DNA from: Odontesthes bonariensis
Lineage: Eukaryota; Chordata; Actinopteri; Atheriniformes; Atherinopsidae
Reading direction: 5' to 3'
DNA: 64,000 bases
Assembly: GCF_027942865.1 (NCBI RefSeq)
Contig: NC_134524.1
Coordinates: 8,295,536-8,359,535, forward strand
In this document: piece after piece, positions 12,111-23,605 of the stretch
Numbering within the stretch: position 1 is the stretch's first letter
How the letters are laid out: each line of letters starts with the position of its first letter
Position numbers and translations under genes: made by a program
The notes under the pieces: model-generated
Database searches by the model: none
What the model was told of the DNA's origin: nothing
The model's input: the letters and a program-made list of their open reading frames with translations, nothing else

Positions 12111-12540
12111 TATGTTTATATTTTGAAGAAAGAATCAACCTGAAGAGTTTACATCTGGTTTTCTTTTTTTTAATGGACAAGTAAAGGAAAACTTTATTCC
12201 GATCTTAGACTGCAACAGTGGTGGAGAAAGTTTTTATATCGTTTTAGAACAGACGCCACGAGGTAAAAGACATCTTCACAACACCCATTTAAGGACTATA
12301 ACATTTTATTGATGTGAAATCAAATTAAAAGTAATCTCACTATTAAGCAGAGCCATAAAACAAAGAAATGCAGTTCAGGAGGAAACGCAACAACTAACAA
12401 AAATTATTACACATTTTAGTCTGAGATACAGAAATTAGATTTTTGATCCTCAAAATCACAGAAAGATACCGTGAGGCACAAATGTATTACCTCAATTATT
12501 CTAATCAAAAGTAATGGAGATACGCAGTGTTTATATTAAG

Positions 12541-12782
12541 ATTACTTTTTATTAAGTACACAACGAATGTTAACACAGAATTACTCCTCCGCATTTGACC
12601 CATCCAGGTTGGCAACTGCCATGGTGGGCAGCCAATCACAGCGCCCGGGGAACATGGGGGTAAGGGTGCCTTGCACAAGGGCACTCCGGCCGAGGTGGAC
12701 TGCCACGCCTCCAGTGGAAAGCGAACCGCCGACCTTTCGGCTGTTGGACCACTCTAACCACTGATCCACGGCCGCCACACAT
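12541..12782 (-). mobile_element. tRNA-derived SINE inserted at the stop codon of RBR copy 2
   Basis: On the minus strand the head reads GGATCAGTGGTTAGAGTGG (A-box-like) and, 20-odd bases later, GGTTCGCTTTCC (B-box-like), the internal promoter of a tRNA-derived SINE. The tail runs out near 12541 in an AT-rich stretch (AATAAAAAGTAAT). Comparison with the uninterrupted sites in copies 1, 3 and 4 shows the insertion falls within the TAA stop of copy 2. Confidence 0.65.
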
Positions 12783-14720
12783 ACTTCTTCTGCCACACAG
12801 GTATAGACGTCTGTCTGGGGGCGACACCCCTGGAGCATGCTTCATACTCCTCACTTGTTTTTAAACATTTACGCGTGGTCTTCAGGCACACAAAACAGAA
12901 CTCCACCTTACACCGAGGGCACACAACGTTCTTACATTCTTCTGAGCTATGCTCCAGCAGGGAGCCGCAGGTGGGACAGGCCCGCATGGAGGGACACCCG
13001 GTGACCCCCGTTAGAGACTCAAAGACGATGTCCGGACAGGTTCTCAGTGTCTGCAGTGACAGGTCGCTGCAGCCGTCATTTTCACAGCGGTCTGACCGCG
13101 GCTGTGGACCCTTCCACTCCCTCATGCACTGCCAGCAGAAGTCATATGCTCGTCCTCTCTTTGCTGTGCACACGCTGCAGCGGACGCTCAGATTAAATGC
13201 ACTCCGTCTCGCCACAGAGGATGTGCATCCAGGACACTGTGAGGTGGCACATCAGTGAAAACGGGGATTATTTTTAATCATTTCTTTAGCATTCAAACCC
13301 AATTTTTAAGTTACAATTTTCCACGTACAGCCACAAAATACACTGTAACGAATTGCTGTATATTTACGGTGGATTTACAACAGTATCCGAGTGTATTTGA
13401 CAATAATTGTAAAATACTGTTGAATATTCATCCCTCAATTTGGTTAAATCAGTCATTTAACAATACCAGTAGATAACTGTAATTTAACAGCATAAAACAG
13501 TATTTGTAATGAATTGCTGTCCAAATCCAAAATACGTTATTATACTGTTAAAAAAATGACGGTAGATGCGCTGTAAAATGACTAAAACACAGTTATCCTA
13601 CCGTCATGTACTGTAATCCAAAAAAAAAAAACAGTATTATACTGTTTGATAAATAACAGTAGTTGCCCTGTAAAATAACTACAACACCTACCATTATTCT
13701 ACGGTCATATACTGTAAACCAAAAAACGGTAATATACTGTTAGAATAAGTAACAGTAGTCGCACTGCGTCCCTGCTGCCAGTATTTTACTGTTATTTTAC
13801 GGGGAAATTATTTACAGTGTACATGACACTTACTGATCTGGTGTCGGTTTCATTGAGAGCCAGGGTTTTTTCAAAGTGCTCCTTTTCTTCAGGGGTCAGA
13901 AGAGCCATTTTACAAACCTCTGCATAGGACCACTCTGCACCACAGCCAAACTGGCCACAGACAAATCTGCTTTCACCCTGTGTTGAATTATTGGAAAGCA
14001 AAGAAGTCGACTTAGTCATCAGAGTCACAGTTTGGGAACAAGCAACTAAATATGTTGTTAGCATGATAGCATACCTCTTCCAACTGCTTCAGGCACCACT
14101 TGGTGAGAGACATCGGGGTCACAGCGTGCCCACAGGACATCTGCGCTCTCAGAGAAGCGAAACCTTCACACAAAACTGGAAAAAGCACAAACAGAAAACG
14201 ATCTAATTCAACACAAAATGCTGTATGATTATAAAATTTGAGCTAATTATTTTATAAAAATGACTGATGACTACTTACAGTCCAGATCGTCCTCCGCGTT
14301 GACAAATTTAAGCGTGCGGTCTCTGGGGTCATAACACTTCTCCCGTTTAGTGGATGCAGTTGAGCCCATCGTTTGTCGGATTATTTGACTAAAATAAACG
14401 AAACAACAAAAGCTTTCGACTGAATATTCTTCTGTCAGACAAACTGGATGAGTGAACCCCTGATTCGTTGATGTCGCTGAACATGGAAATGTGGCTGCGG
14501 CTGAACAGATCATTTTATTATCCAAATGCGCACTCTCGCTTCCGCGCGAGCAGGTCTGGTAAGAATGAAAACACGCTGCCAAATTTCCTGGTACGACTTT
14601 TTAAATAGATAACCAGCGACTAGTTTCCTGCCATCAATTCAGCTTTTAAAAGACAAGTGATAAGCCTTGCTATTATTTAATAAAAGCGTTTTACCTGAAC
14701 ATTGTGGCTGAAAGAGCCAT
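12754..14720 (-). CDS. RBR E3 ubiquitin-ligase-like protein, copy 2 (SINE-extended C-terminus)
   Basis: Five coding exons: 14720-14695, 14388-14279, 14175-14075, 13977-13834 and 13236-12754, giving 287 residues. The first exon offers two in-frame starts (MALSATMFS; ATGs at 14720 and 14702), and the frame continues through SQIIRQ into the shared MGSTASTKR. RING1-like, IBR and RING2 segments are as in copy 1. RING2 reads CPTC...EECKNVVC, so the catalytic Cys (about 228) is kept but the following CxH histidine is Asn. A SINE at the old stop adds nine residues, YVWRPWISG, before a new stop at 12754. A TA-flanked MITE lies in the last intron. The upstream region has a TATA-like box and a perfect GAAANNGAAA motif. 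Confidence 0.78.
13341..13819. mobile_element. Palindromic MITE with TA target duplication (Tc1/mariner type)
   Basis: The element starts CACTGTAA and ends TTACAGTG with TA on both sides. The empty site (AAATACATGAC) is visible in RBR copies 1, 3 and 4, so the 479-bp insertion is certain. Its interior is a string of ACAGTA/TACTGT repeats. It sits in the last intron of RBR copy 2, leaving the donor at 13834/13833 intact by only about a dozen bases. Confidence 0.8.
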
Positions 14721-14856
14721 GCTGGGCGATCAACAGAGGTCCGTCGTTTGCGCGTGCTGCACACAGCTGCTGGATGACGTAAACACTGACACCATCAGAG
14801 CTTCAGCAAACACAACTTTTTTTCTGAGTTTGCGCCATAAACTGTCCGTGTTTACC

Positions 14857-14990
14857 ATTTATACTCTGATGCATGAAGATAAATGGAAATTCAGAGGACA
14901 GAAGAAACATTCAAATACAGACAAATACCAGCAAACCGAGAATATGAACAATAACTCACGTGACTTCTTCACGTTTATGCGAAAATGAAA
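14857..14990 (-). promoter_or_regulatory. Promoter elements of RBR copy 2: TATA-like box, E-box, ISRE-like site
   Basis: On the minus strand TATAAAT (14857-14863) lies about 140 bp upstream of the first ATG. Farther up are CACGTG (14957-14962) and GAAAATGAAA (14981-14990), a perfect GAAANNGAAA interferon-response core on the plus strand. The kappaB position found in the other copies is here a degenerate G-run (about 15000-15020). Confidence 0.45.
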
Positions 14991-15049
14991 GTAACTTGGG
15001 GGGGAGGGGAGGGGGTTTCCTGCTAAGCTTTATGTAAATAAAGTCTGAC

Positions 15050-16250
15050 CAACTATATATCTTTTGGAGTATAATCCTGAGAATTAATTATCAAATTAGA
15101 TTTTTATGTAGAAGTAAGCTTTCGACACTTTAAAAGATTACAGAATATAGACGGTGACCAATTGATTTCATGTTAAGAAGTATGAGTACATGTTAAATTA
15201 TCCATGTCAGTCCAAAATATGCAATTATTTAATTATCTAGGGGGCTGTCCATATATCTGAGGAAGAATCTAACCTAAACAGAGTGCGCACAGGTGCCTTT
15301 CTAATGCACTGATGGTAAACTTTGCTCTGATTTTGGAGTGAAACGGTGGATGAAGTATTCATTTCCTTTTAGAACAGATCCCACATGTGAAAAACATCTT
15401 TACAAGTCCTGCTTACAAATTATATATATGTAAGAAAATACATTTCATGTATTTAAAAGTAATCGTTGATCTGAAAAAATTTGACCGTTACATTTTATAC
15501 AAGATAGTTTGAGTCATTTTACTCATTTCTTTGTTTAAAAGCTGGATTTTACTGTTTGAGCTTTTTGAGTCTGTTCAGCAGCTTGTTGTCATTTTATCTT
15601 TATTGCTAAAATAAACATTTTTAACATGAACAAGTTTTAGGAATTCAATGTAAGTTTGAAAAGTTAAAAAAAAGAAAACATTAATTCACAATTTGATTAA
15701 TGCACACTTTATTGAAAACAAAAGCACTTGTGACAATGTGTGAGAACTTTTAGCTTTTTCCTTAATTATGATGTCAGAGTTCATGTTTGGTGCTTATTTC
15801 AGACAGACTCATCAATCAGTGAGCTCAGTGCAGTGGGAGGGTTCAAAGGTCAAGTGTGGGGTTAAAGTCCTCACCGATTAGGTTTAAGCAATATTTATAA
15901 AACAATAAATAAAAATTGGTGAGCTGCTGACATCCAACAATCAAACCTGATCACCCACTCCTGAAATGTTCAACTCCTTGTAGAAAACACGGTCATTTAA
16001 GCACTAATACTTAATATTTTATCCACATGAAATCAATTTAAAAGTACTTTCACAAGTTAAGCAGATAAAGCCAGAAAACTTTTTAAAAAAACATGCAGCT
16101 CAGGAATCACAACAACCAAACTTATGACACATTCTGGTCAGTTGTTTTATACAGAAATGTGTTTTTCAAAACCACAGAAGATACAATAAGGCACAGTTGT
16201 ATTACCTTATATTTCTCATCAAAATGAATGGAGACACACAGCCTGGTGGT
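15050..16250. other. Inter-paralogue spacer, part of the duplicated RBR block
   Basis: No gene. Stretches near 15130-15180 and 15250-15400 resemble 11220-11260 and 12130-12290, so the duplicated unit includes non-coding flanks, not just the gene. Confidence 0.5.
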
Positions 16251-16257
16251 GTTCATA

Positions 16258-18004
16258 TTATTTCTTCTGCCACACAGGTATAGACGTCTGTCTGGGGGCG
16301 ACACCAGAGGAGCACCGTCCAAAAACACTGCTTCTTATACATTTACTCGCGTTCTTCAGGCACACAAAACAGAACTCCACCTTACACCGAGGGCACACAA
16401 CGTTCTTACATTCTTCTGAGCTATGCTCCAGCAGGGAGCCACAGGTGGGACAGGCCCGCATGGAGGGACACCCGGTGACCCCCGTTAAAGACTCAAAGAC
16501 GATGTCCGGACAGGTTCTCAGTGTCTGCAGTGACAGGTCGCTGCAGCCGTCATTTTCACAGCGCTCTGACCGCGGCTGTGGACCCTTCCACTCCCTCATG
16601 CACTGCCAGCAGAAGTCATATGCTCGTCCTCTCTTTGCTGAGCACACGCTGCAGCGGACGCTCAGATAAGATAAATTCTGTCTCGCCATAATGGATTTGC
16701 ATCCAGGACACTGTGAGGTGGCACATAAGTGAAAAAAAAGGATTATTTTAATCATTTAATCAATTTTCAAATGACAATTTTCCACATACAGCCACTAAAT
16801 ACATGACACTTACTGATCTGGTGTCAGTGGCATTGAGAGCCAGGGTTTTTTCAAAGTGCTCCTTCTCTTCAGGGGTCAGAAGAGCCATTTTACAAACCTC
16901 TGCATAGGACCACTCTGCACCACAGCCAAACTGGCCACAGGCAAATCTGCTTTCACCCTGTGTTGAATTATTGGAAAGCAAAGAAGTCGACTTAGTCATC
17001 AGAATCACAGGCTGTGTTCGAAACCGCATACTACATACTTCCATACTGCATACTGCATACTCATTGATCAGCGTTTACCCACAATGCATCTCGCTCCTAC
17101 CCGAGCTGAAACAGCCGGCCTCGAAGCTGATTTCGCTTAAGCTCTAAACTCTGTAAACTTTAGCAACATTTGAAACATTTTCAGGCGAGAAAGTAGTCGT
17201 TTAGATCCCCAACGTGTTGAAAACCTGACAAAATACCGGCTATTTACAATTTTGTTCCCACGAATTCGTCGCTACTAAAGCTAGCCGTAGTGAGCAACTT
17301 ACTTTCGGTTATTTTCACAAAAATAAAACACCCGTTGCCTTTTATCATAGGGAAAGCCATTACGATACAATTGGTGCTTTTGTTTTGAAAACAGGAAGTG
17401 AACCTACCCTCGCTGTAGCTAGCTTGAAACTGCCGTTTTGACAGGAAATGACGATCGGCGACGTCACGTTATGTTGCATCTTGGGTAGTTTGAGTATGAG
17501 TAGTAACCTCATGATGCATACCCAACATTTCGGCAAATCTAGTATGGATCCGGGAACTTCTCGCTTACTCAAACTCGCATACTAACTCAAAAAGTGAGTA
17601 TGAGTAGTAGGAGAAGTATGCGGTTTCGAACACAGCCACAGTTTGGAAACGAGCAACTAAATATGTTGTTAGCATGATAGCATACCTCTTCCAACTGCTT
17701 CAGGCACCACTTGGTGAGAGACATCGGGGTCACAGCGTGACCACAGGACATCTGCGCTCTCAGAGAAGCGAAACCTTCACACAAAACTGGAAAAAGCACA
17801 AACAGAAAACTATTTAAACTATTTAATTCAACGTGAGATGCTGTAACATATTAAAATGTTGACTTTCAGCTCGATTCATTAGAAAATTAGGCTGTTAATT
17901 ATGTAAAACTTACAGTCTAGGTCGTCCTCTGCGTCGACAAATGTAATCGTGGGGTCACTGGGATCATAACACTTCTCCCGTTTACTTGATGCATTTGAAC
18001 CCAT
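16258..18004 (-). CDS. RBR E3 ubiquitin-ligase-like protein, copy 3 (altered 5' end)
   Basis: Four clear coding exons: 18004-17914, 17786-17686, 16957-16814 and 16710-16258, giving 262 residues from MGSNASSKREKCYD. The upstream short exon is still recognisable (19156-19131, the same ATGs and donor as copies 2 and 4). However, the segment that holds the next exon's acceptor in the other copies is deleted just upstream of 18004, so translation probably starts at 18004 or the gene uses a new 5' exon. RING2 reads CPTC...EECKNVVC: catalytic Cys at about 213, Asn in place of the CxH His. The tail differs from the other copies just after RING2 (KNASKCIRSSVFGRCSS). One MITE lies between exons 2 and 3 of this model, another in the 5' intron. 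Confidence 0.72.
17010..17637. mobile_element. MITE with 3-bp target duplication (PIF/Harbinger-like)
   Basis: The left end GGCTGTGTTCGAAACCGCAT (17010) is mirrored at the right end (ATGCGGTTTCGAACACAGCC, ending 17637). ACA flanks both sides, and the empty site GTCACAGTTTGG is present in copies 1, 2 and 4. The body of 628 bp has no transposase. The 3-bp duplication fits PIF/Harbinger; the family call is inference. Confidence 0.7.
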
Positions 18005-18106
18005 CGTTAGTTGGATGAGTGAAGTCCTTCTGATTCATTGCTGTCCCTTGACAGAGAAATGCGCCTAAACAGATTATTATGTTTTCAAATACGCACACTC
18101 GCTTCC

Positions 18107-18915
18107 CCTCAGCAAAAAGTAGTATACTTGAAGTTAATTTTATTAAGTATGCTTGAGTATAAGTATAGCAAGTATACTACGGACCATGTAGTGTACTGGA
18201 AAGTATTCTAATTTAATACTTCTTTGGACTAAATTGGAACATTTATAAGTTTACAAAAGTACATTTTCAAGTAAAAACAAGTACACTCAATCTATATACT
18301 ACTAGTGTATTACGTATATACTTCCAGTCCACATTTTAGTTTAATGAAGTATACTTTAAGTATACTTTTATGAAAAAAAAAGTATACAAGTATGTTTGCT
18401 TAGCATAATATTGATGTTAATGCATTTGGCAGAAGTTTTTTGTATACCAGACTGCAATGTAGTTACAAAATCACAAGACAGGATGTTGATAACAAGTTTG
18501 ATATATTCATATAACATTTAAAAAAATACCACACAAATACCTGCTTAAATCATTAAAGGTGCATTTCAGAAATAAAGAGTCTCTATGAAATCAAGTCGTC
18601 CTTTGCTGAATCAACGACTTGACCTCATTCTGTACTTGGATCAAGATAAACTAAGTGTGAGTACTTTGTGGCAGAAAGAAGTAAAAAGTATACTAAGGTA
18701 CAAGTATTAGCTTAGTATTAAAGTATAAGTGTAGTTTTTAGTATTAATGTCTAAGACTTTTCTTTATACTTTTCACTATAAGCCAAACATACTTTATTAT
18801 ACTATTCGTAAGTCTATCAAATATAGTATATAAAAAGTAAACTTCAGGTATACTCCCTCCGTTTTAGTATAAAATAAGTCGTAGTACACTTGAATAAACT
18901 ACTTTTTGCTAAGGG
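18107..18915. mobile_element. MITE with AGCAAAAAGTAGT ends and 3-bp target duplication
   Basis: The left end CCTCAGCAAAAAGTAGT and the complement of the right end CCCTTAGCAAAAAGTAGT form an inverted repeat, flanked by TCC on both sides. The empty site CGCTTCCGCGCGAGC is seen in copy 2 and nearly so in copies 1 and 4. The 809-bp interior is rich in AAGTATACTT-type palindromes and non-coding. Confidence 0.7.
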
Positions 18916-19130
18916 TCCGCGCGAGCAGGTTTAATAAGAATGAAAACATGCTGCCAAATTTCCTGTTACGACTTTTTTTTTATAGACAACCAGCGACTAC
19001 AGATCAGACCACATGACTGAGACTGCAAAGAGTTTCCTGCCATCAGTTCAGCTTTTAAAAGACAAGTAGCGGAAAAACCGACAAGAATCGTGCGCGCAAG
19101 CGTTGCTGTCGATGAATAAAAGCGTTTTAC

Positions 19131-19156
19131 CTGAACATTGTGACTGAACGTGCCAT
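19131..19156 (-). other. Orphaned first coding exon of RBR copy 3
   Basis: ATGGCACGTTCAGTCACAAT... followed by TTCAG and a GTAAAAC donor, the equivalent of the first exon of copies 2 and 4. Its partner acceptor appears deleted, so it may now be non-coding or spliced to something else. Confidence 0.5.
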
Positions 19157-19313
19157 GCTGGGCGATCAACAGAGGTCCGTCGTTTGCGCGTGCTGCACAC
19201 AGATGCTGGATGACGTGAACACTGACACCATCAGAGCTTCAGTAAACATCCTGTTTTATGGAGTCTAAATCTGCGTTTGCAGCATAAACTGTCGGTGTTT
19301 ACCATTTATACTA

Positions 19314-19630
19314 TAAAGCATGAAGATAAATGGAAAAGGACAGAAGAAGCTTAAAATACTGAACATTTACAAATACAGCTACAAAAACATTTGTAATAGT
19401 TTGTGGACAAAGTCCAAAAAAAAAAATAGTTAAGAGGGAAAATGCAGAGAAACAGACGTCTCACGTTTGAACAAACCTGAATAAAGATGTTCGTTAGTAA
19501 GTTTACTAAAAATAGCTATAGAGGAAATGGCAAATACAATATCATAACAGTAAGCCACGTGACTTCTTCTAAATATCGAAACGATAATGAAAGTAACTTT
19601 AAAAAAACAAGGGAACACAAGGGACTTTCC
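19314..19630 (-). promoter_or_regulatory. Promoter elements of RBR copy 3: TATA-like box, E-box, kappaB site
   Basis: Minus-strand TATAAAT at 19314-19320, CACGTG at 19556-19561 and GGGACTTTCC at 19621-19630. The last is the classic kappaB sequence. Order and spacing are the same as in copy 4. Confidence 0.5.
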
Positions 19631-20199
19631 TGCAAAGCTGCAGGGCACACAGTTTGGGAATAAAGGCTGAACATCAGATGTTGCTTTTTATGACAGAAGG
19701 AACAGAGCATATTTAAAAATGTCAGCCTGCTTTCTGACTCTTTATCATCACTTAACCAGGATCTTCATGTGTTTATTCAAACATTTTTTGCCAAATGATT
19801 TTTTGATTTTAATGTTTTATGTGCAGTTTCCAAAAGAAAATCCCTGGATGTGTGAAACCTGCAGGGTTCAAATAATGTGGCGACACACGGCGCGTTTCAA
19901 AATGATTCGAGACACTTAAATCATTATAGGAAGTTTACCTTCATTTAGCATTTTATTGCCTGACAAAAATCAAATCACATTCAGTGATGTTCAATGAGGT
20001 CAAACTCATTTGTTTTAAGGTCAACAGTGAGGCTCCAAAAATAGCCCAACAGTGAACCTGACTCAAGCAGTAACTCAATACAACAACAATGTAACATGTT
20101 AGAGAACAGAAAATGATCATTTATAGCTACTTTTAACCAGGATTTGTTCTTTAAATACTGAATATTAATCTATCTTTTTTTCCATTTGCCCCTTATAAT

Positions 20200-21490
20200 T
20201 ATTTTCCTTGAGGAAATGTATGTTTGAGCATCAAATTTAGAACCCAGAAATAATCCTGATTTAAGCAATAATCTAAAAAGGTTAGTTGTGACGTGTAACA
20301 GGTGAAAATGTTCAGCTGCAGAGTCTCACTCAAGTTCTCAGCCTGGAGTCGTACTCGGTGTGGATATGAACCTTTCGTGGAGGCGCTTCATTCCTGCTGG
20401 AGCCTTTTTGCCTTTCATGTTTATTCTGTGCAACAAAAATCCCTTTTCAGTTCTTTACAATCTAAATTTTTCACCCAGAAAAAGAAAACAAGAAAGAAAA
20501 CAAACAAGCAAACAACACAGTTTCAGATGATGGCGATTTAACTTTTAATCCAACACAGTGGGATACAGTTCGACAGCCACAGCTACGTCATAAACAGTTA
20601 AAGAGTGTAAATGGAGATCAGCTAACTTTTAGTGGGACAATCAAGATGTCATTAAATCACGTCTCTGCTCAGAGGAATATTGTTTTCTGTACTTTGAATT
20701 CTCGGAGCAAAGAAACACCCAAAACAACCCTTTTCAAAAAAACATTCATTATGAATTATTTATCATATCACATTTATTGACATGATGGACGATATTTCTG
20801 TGACGTATAGATATTTCTGCTCCCGTCTCTGTGTAGGAAAACAAAAGCAGAGGTTCAAACCACAGCTGAAGCTAAACCAAGAAGCCGACCTCAGCTTCTG
20901 CACCTAAAACCTGCGGTGCTCTGAAAAGTGGACCCTGACCCACTATAAACGTCTCACTTTACAACCAAACTATTTGCAAAGCTCATAGAAGCAGGACTGT
21001 AAAAAATAAAAAGGGACGTTTTAAAATATTCTTTGTCGATTTCGTAAAACTTTGACTTAAAACTAAAATAAATTATCTCAGTGAAGTGGGAGGATACAAG
21101 TGATTTATTTTTTTCAACATGGGGTTAAAGTCCTTTCACCAAACAGGCTTAAGCAATACTTTAAGAAGAAAAATCATACATGTTGGTGGGCTGTTGCTCA
21201 TATTAGCATCCAACAATCAAATCTGACCAACCGCTCTTAACGGTTGTGGGGTTTTTAAGTATTCGACTCCTCATAAAAAGCATATTTGGACTTGTTTAAG
21301 CACTAATACTTCATATTTTAACCTCATGAAATACGTCATTTCCATATTAAGGAGATATAGCCAGAAAATATGCAGCTCAGGACCCACAACAACCAACAAA
21401 GTTACGACACATTCTGGTCTGAGAATGAGTTGTTTTAAACAGAAATTTGATTTCTCATCTTCAAAATGACAGAACATACAATAAGGCACA
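20200..21490. other. Spacer between RBR copies 3 and 4
   Basis: No coding signal. The left part continues the duplicated upstream block (20000-20170 resembles 10940-11180). From about 21400 the downstream flank of copy 4 begins. Confidence 0.4.
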
Positions 21491-21553
21491 GTTATATTAC
21501 CTCAGTTATTCTGATCTAAATTAATTTAGACACACAGCCTGGTGGTGTTCATA

Positions 21554-23134
21554 TTATTTCTTCTGCCACACAGGTATAGAGGTCTGTCTGGGGGCGACAC
21601 CAGAGGAGCACGGTCCAGAGATGCTGCTGGTTTTCCTACATTCAGTATAAATCTTCAGGCACACAAAACAGAACTTCACCTTACATCGAGGGCAGAAGAG
21701 GTGTTTACAGTTGTTATTGCCATGCTCCAGCAGGGAGCCGCAGGTGGGACAGGCCCGGATGGAGGGACACCCGGTGACTCCCGTCACACACTTAAAGACG
21801 ATGTCCGGACAGGTTCTCAGTGTCTGCAGTGACAGGTCGCTGCAGCCGTCATTTTCACAGCGGTCTGACCGCGGCTGTGGACCCTTCCACTCCCTCATGC
21901 ACTGCCAGCAGAAGTCATATGCTCGTCCTCTCTTTGCTGAGCACACGCTGCAGCGGACGCTCAGATTAAATGCACTCCGTCTCACCACAGAGGATTTGCA
22001 TCCAGGACACTGTGAGGTGGCACATCAGTGAAAACAGAGACTTTAGAGACATTTCTTTAGCATTCAAACACAATTTTTAAGTTACAATTTTCCACATACA
22101 GCCACTAAATACATGACACTTACTGATCTGGTGTCAGTGGCATTGAGAGCCAGGGTTTTTTCAAAGTGCTCCTTCTCTTCAGGGGTCAGAAGAGCCATTT
22201 TACAAACCTCTGCATAGGACCACTCTGCACCACAGCCAAACTGGCCACAGGCAAATCTGCTTTCACCCTGTGTTGAAATATTGGAAAGCAGAGAAGTCGA
22301 CTTAGTCATCAGAGTCACAGTTTGGAACCAAGCAAGTAAATATGTTGTTAGCATGATAGCATACCTCTTCCAACTGCTTCAGGCACCACTTGGTGAGAGA
22401 CATCGGGGTCACAGCGTGCCCACAGGACATCTGCGCTCTCAGAGAAGCGAAACCTTCACACAAAACTGGAAAAAGCACAAACAGAAAACTATTTAAACTA
22501 TTTTAAATGATTTAAATGTTGATTTTCAGTTTAATTCACAAGGCTATACACCTTATCTTGTAAAGTGTAATGCTCTACAACAGAAATGAAAGAAATTTAA
22601 TGACTACTTACAGTCCAGATCATCCTCTGCATCAACAAATTTGAGCGTGAGGTCAAGGGGATCATAACACTTCTCCTGTTTAGTTGATGCATTTGAGCCC
22701 ATCACTTGTCGGATTATTTGACGGTGCAATATACTGCATAACAAAATCAAACAAAAGATTTCGACTGATTATTCTGAAGCAAAATCGGACAAACTGGATG
22801 AGTGAACTCCTTCTGATTCGTTGATGTCGCTGAACAAGGAAATGTGGCTGCGGCTAAACAGATCATTTTATTATCCAAATACGCACACTCGCTTCCGCAC
22901 GAGCAGGTTTAATAAGAATGAAAACACGCTGCCAAATTTCCTGGTACGACTTTTTTTTATAGACAACCAGCGACTACAGATCAGACCACAGGACTGAGAA
23001 TGCAAAGAGTTTCCTGCCATCAGTTCAGCTTTTAAAAGACAATTGTCGGAAAAAAACGAAAAGCATGGTGCGCGCAAGCGTTGCTGTCGATGAATAAAAG
23101 CGTTTTACCTGAACATTGTGACAGAACGTGCCAT
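21554..23134 (-). CDS. RBR E3 ubiquitin-ligase-like protein, copy 4 (nearest the ubiquitin-like gene)
   Basis: Five coding exons: 23134-23109, 22733-22612, 22465-22365, 22267-22124 and 22009-21554, giving 282 residues. In-frame ATGs at 23134 and 23116 (MARSVTMFS), then ILHRQIIRQVMGSNAST. The RING1-like, IBR and RING2 segments are complete. RING2 has CPTC...NNNCKHLFC, so the catalytic Cys (about 232) and the CxH His are both kept. The IBR start (SAFNLSVRC) matches copy 2, while RING2 and the tail match copy 1, so the copy looks mosaic. The gene is divergent from the ubiquitin-like gene, with about 1.1 kb between start codons. Of the four it and copy 1 look the most regular. Confidence 0.82.
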
Positions 23135-23281
23135 GCTGGGCGATCAACAGAGGTCCGTCGTTTGCGCGTGCTGCACACAGCTGCTGGATGACGTGAACAC
23201 TGATACCATCAGAGCTTCAGTAAACATCCTGTTTTATGGAGTCTAACGCTGCGTTTGCAGCATAAACTGTCGGTGTTTACC

Positions 23282-23605
23282 ATTTATACTCTAAAGCATG
23301 AAGATAAATGGAAAAGGACAGAAGAAGCTTAAAATACTGAACATTTACAAATACAGCTACAAATCATTTGTAAAGTTTGTGGACAAAGTCCAAAAAAACA
23401 AAAAAACAAGGGAAAATGCAGAGAAACAGACGTCTCACGTTTGAACAAACCTGAATAAAGATGTTAGTTAGTAAGTTTACTAAAAATAACTATAGAGGAA
23501 ATGGCAAATACAATATCATAACAGTAAGCCACGTGACTTCTTCTAAATATCGAAACGATAATGAAAGTAACTTTAAAAAAACAAGGGGAACACAAGGGAC
23601 TTTCC
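23282..23605 (-). promoter_or_regulatory. Promoter elements of RBR copy 4: TATA-like box, E-box, kappaB site
   Basis: Minus-strand TATAAAT at 23282-23288 (about 150 bp upstream of the first ATG), CACGTG at 23530-23535 and GGGACTTTCC at 23596-23605. The kappaB site could also serve the divergent gene at 24237. Confidence 0.5.

Noticed and set aside
12875-13258. Plus-strand frames opposite the last RBR exons (8080, 12875, 16445, 21711)
   Set aside because: They recur only because the sense exon is duplicated; they are antisense shadows of Cys-rich coding sequence.
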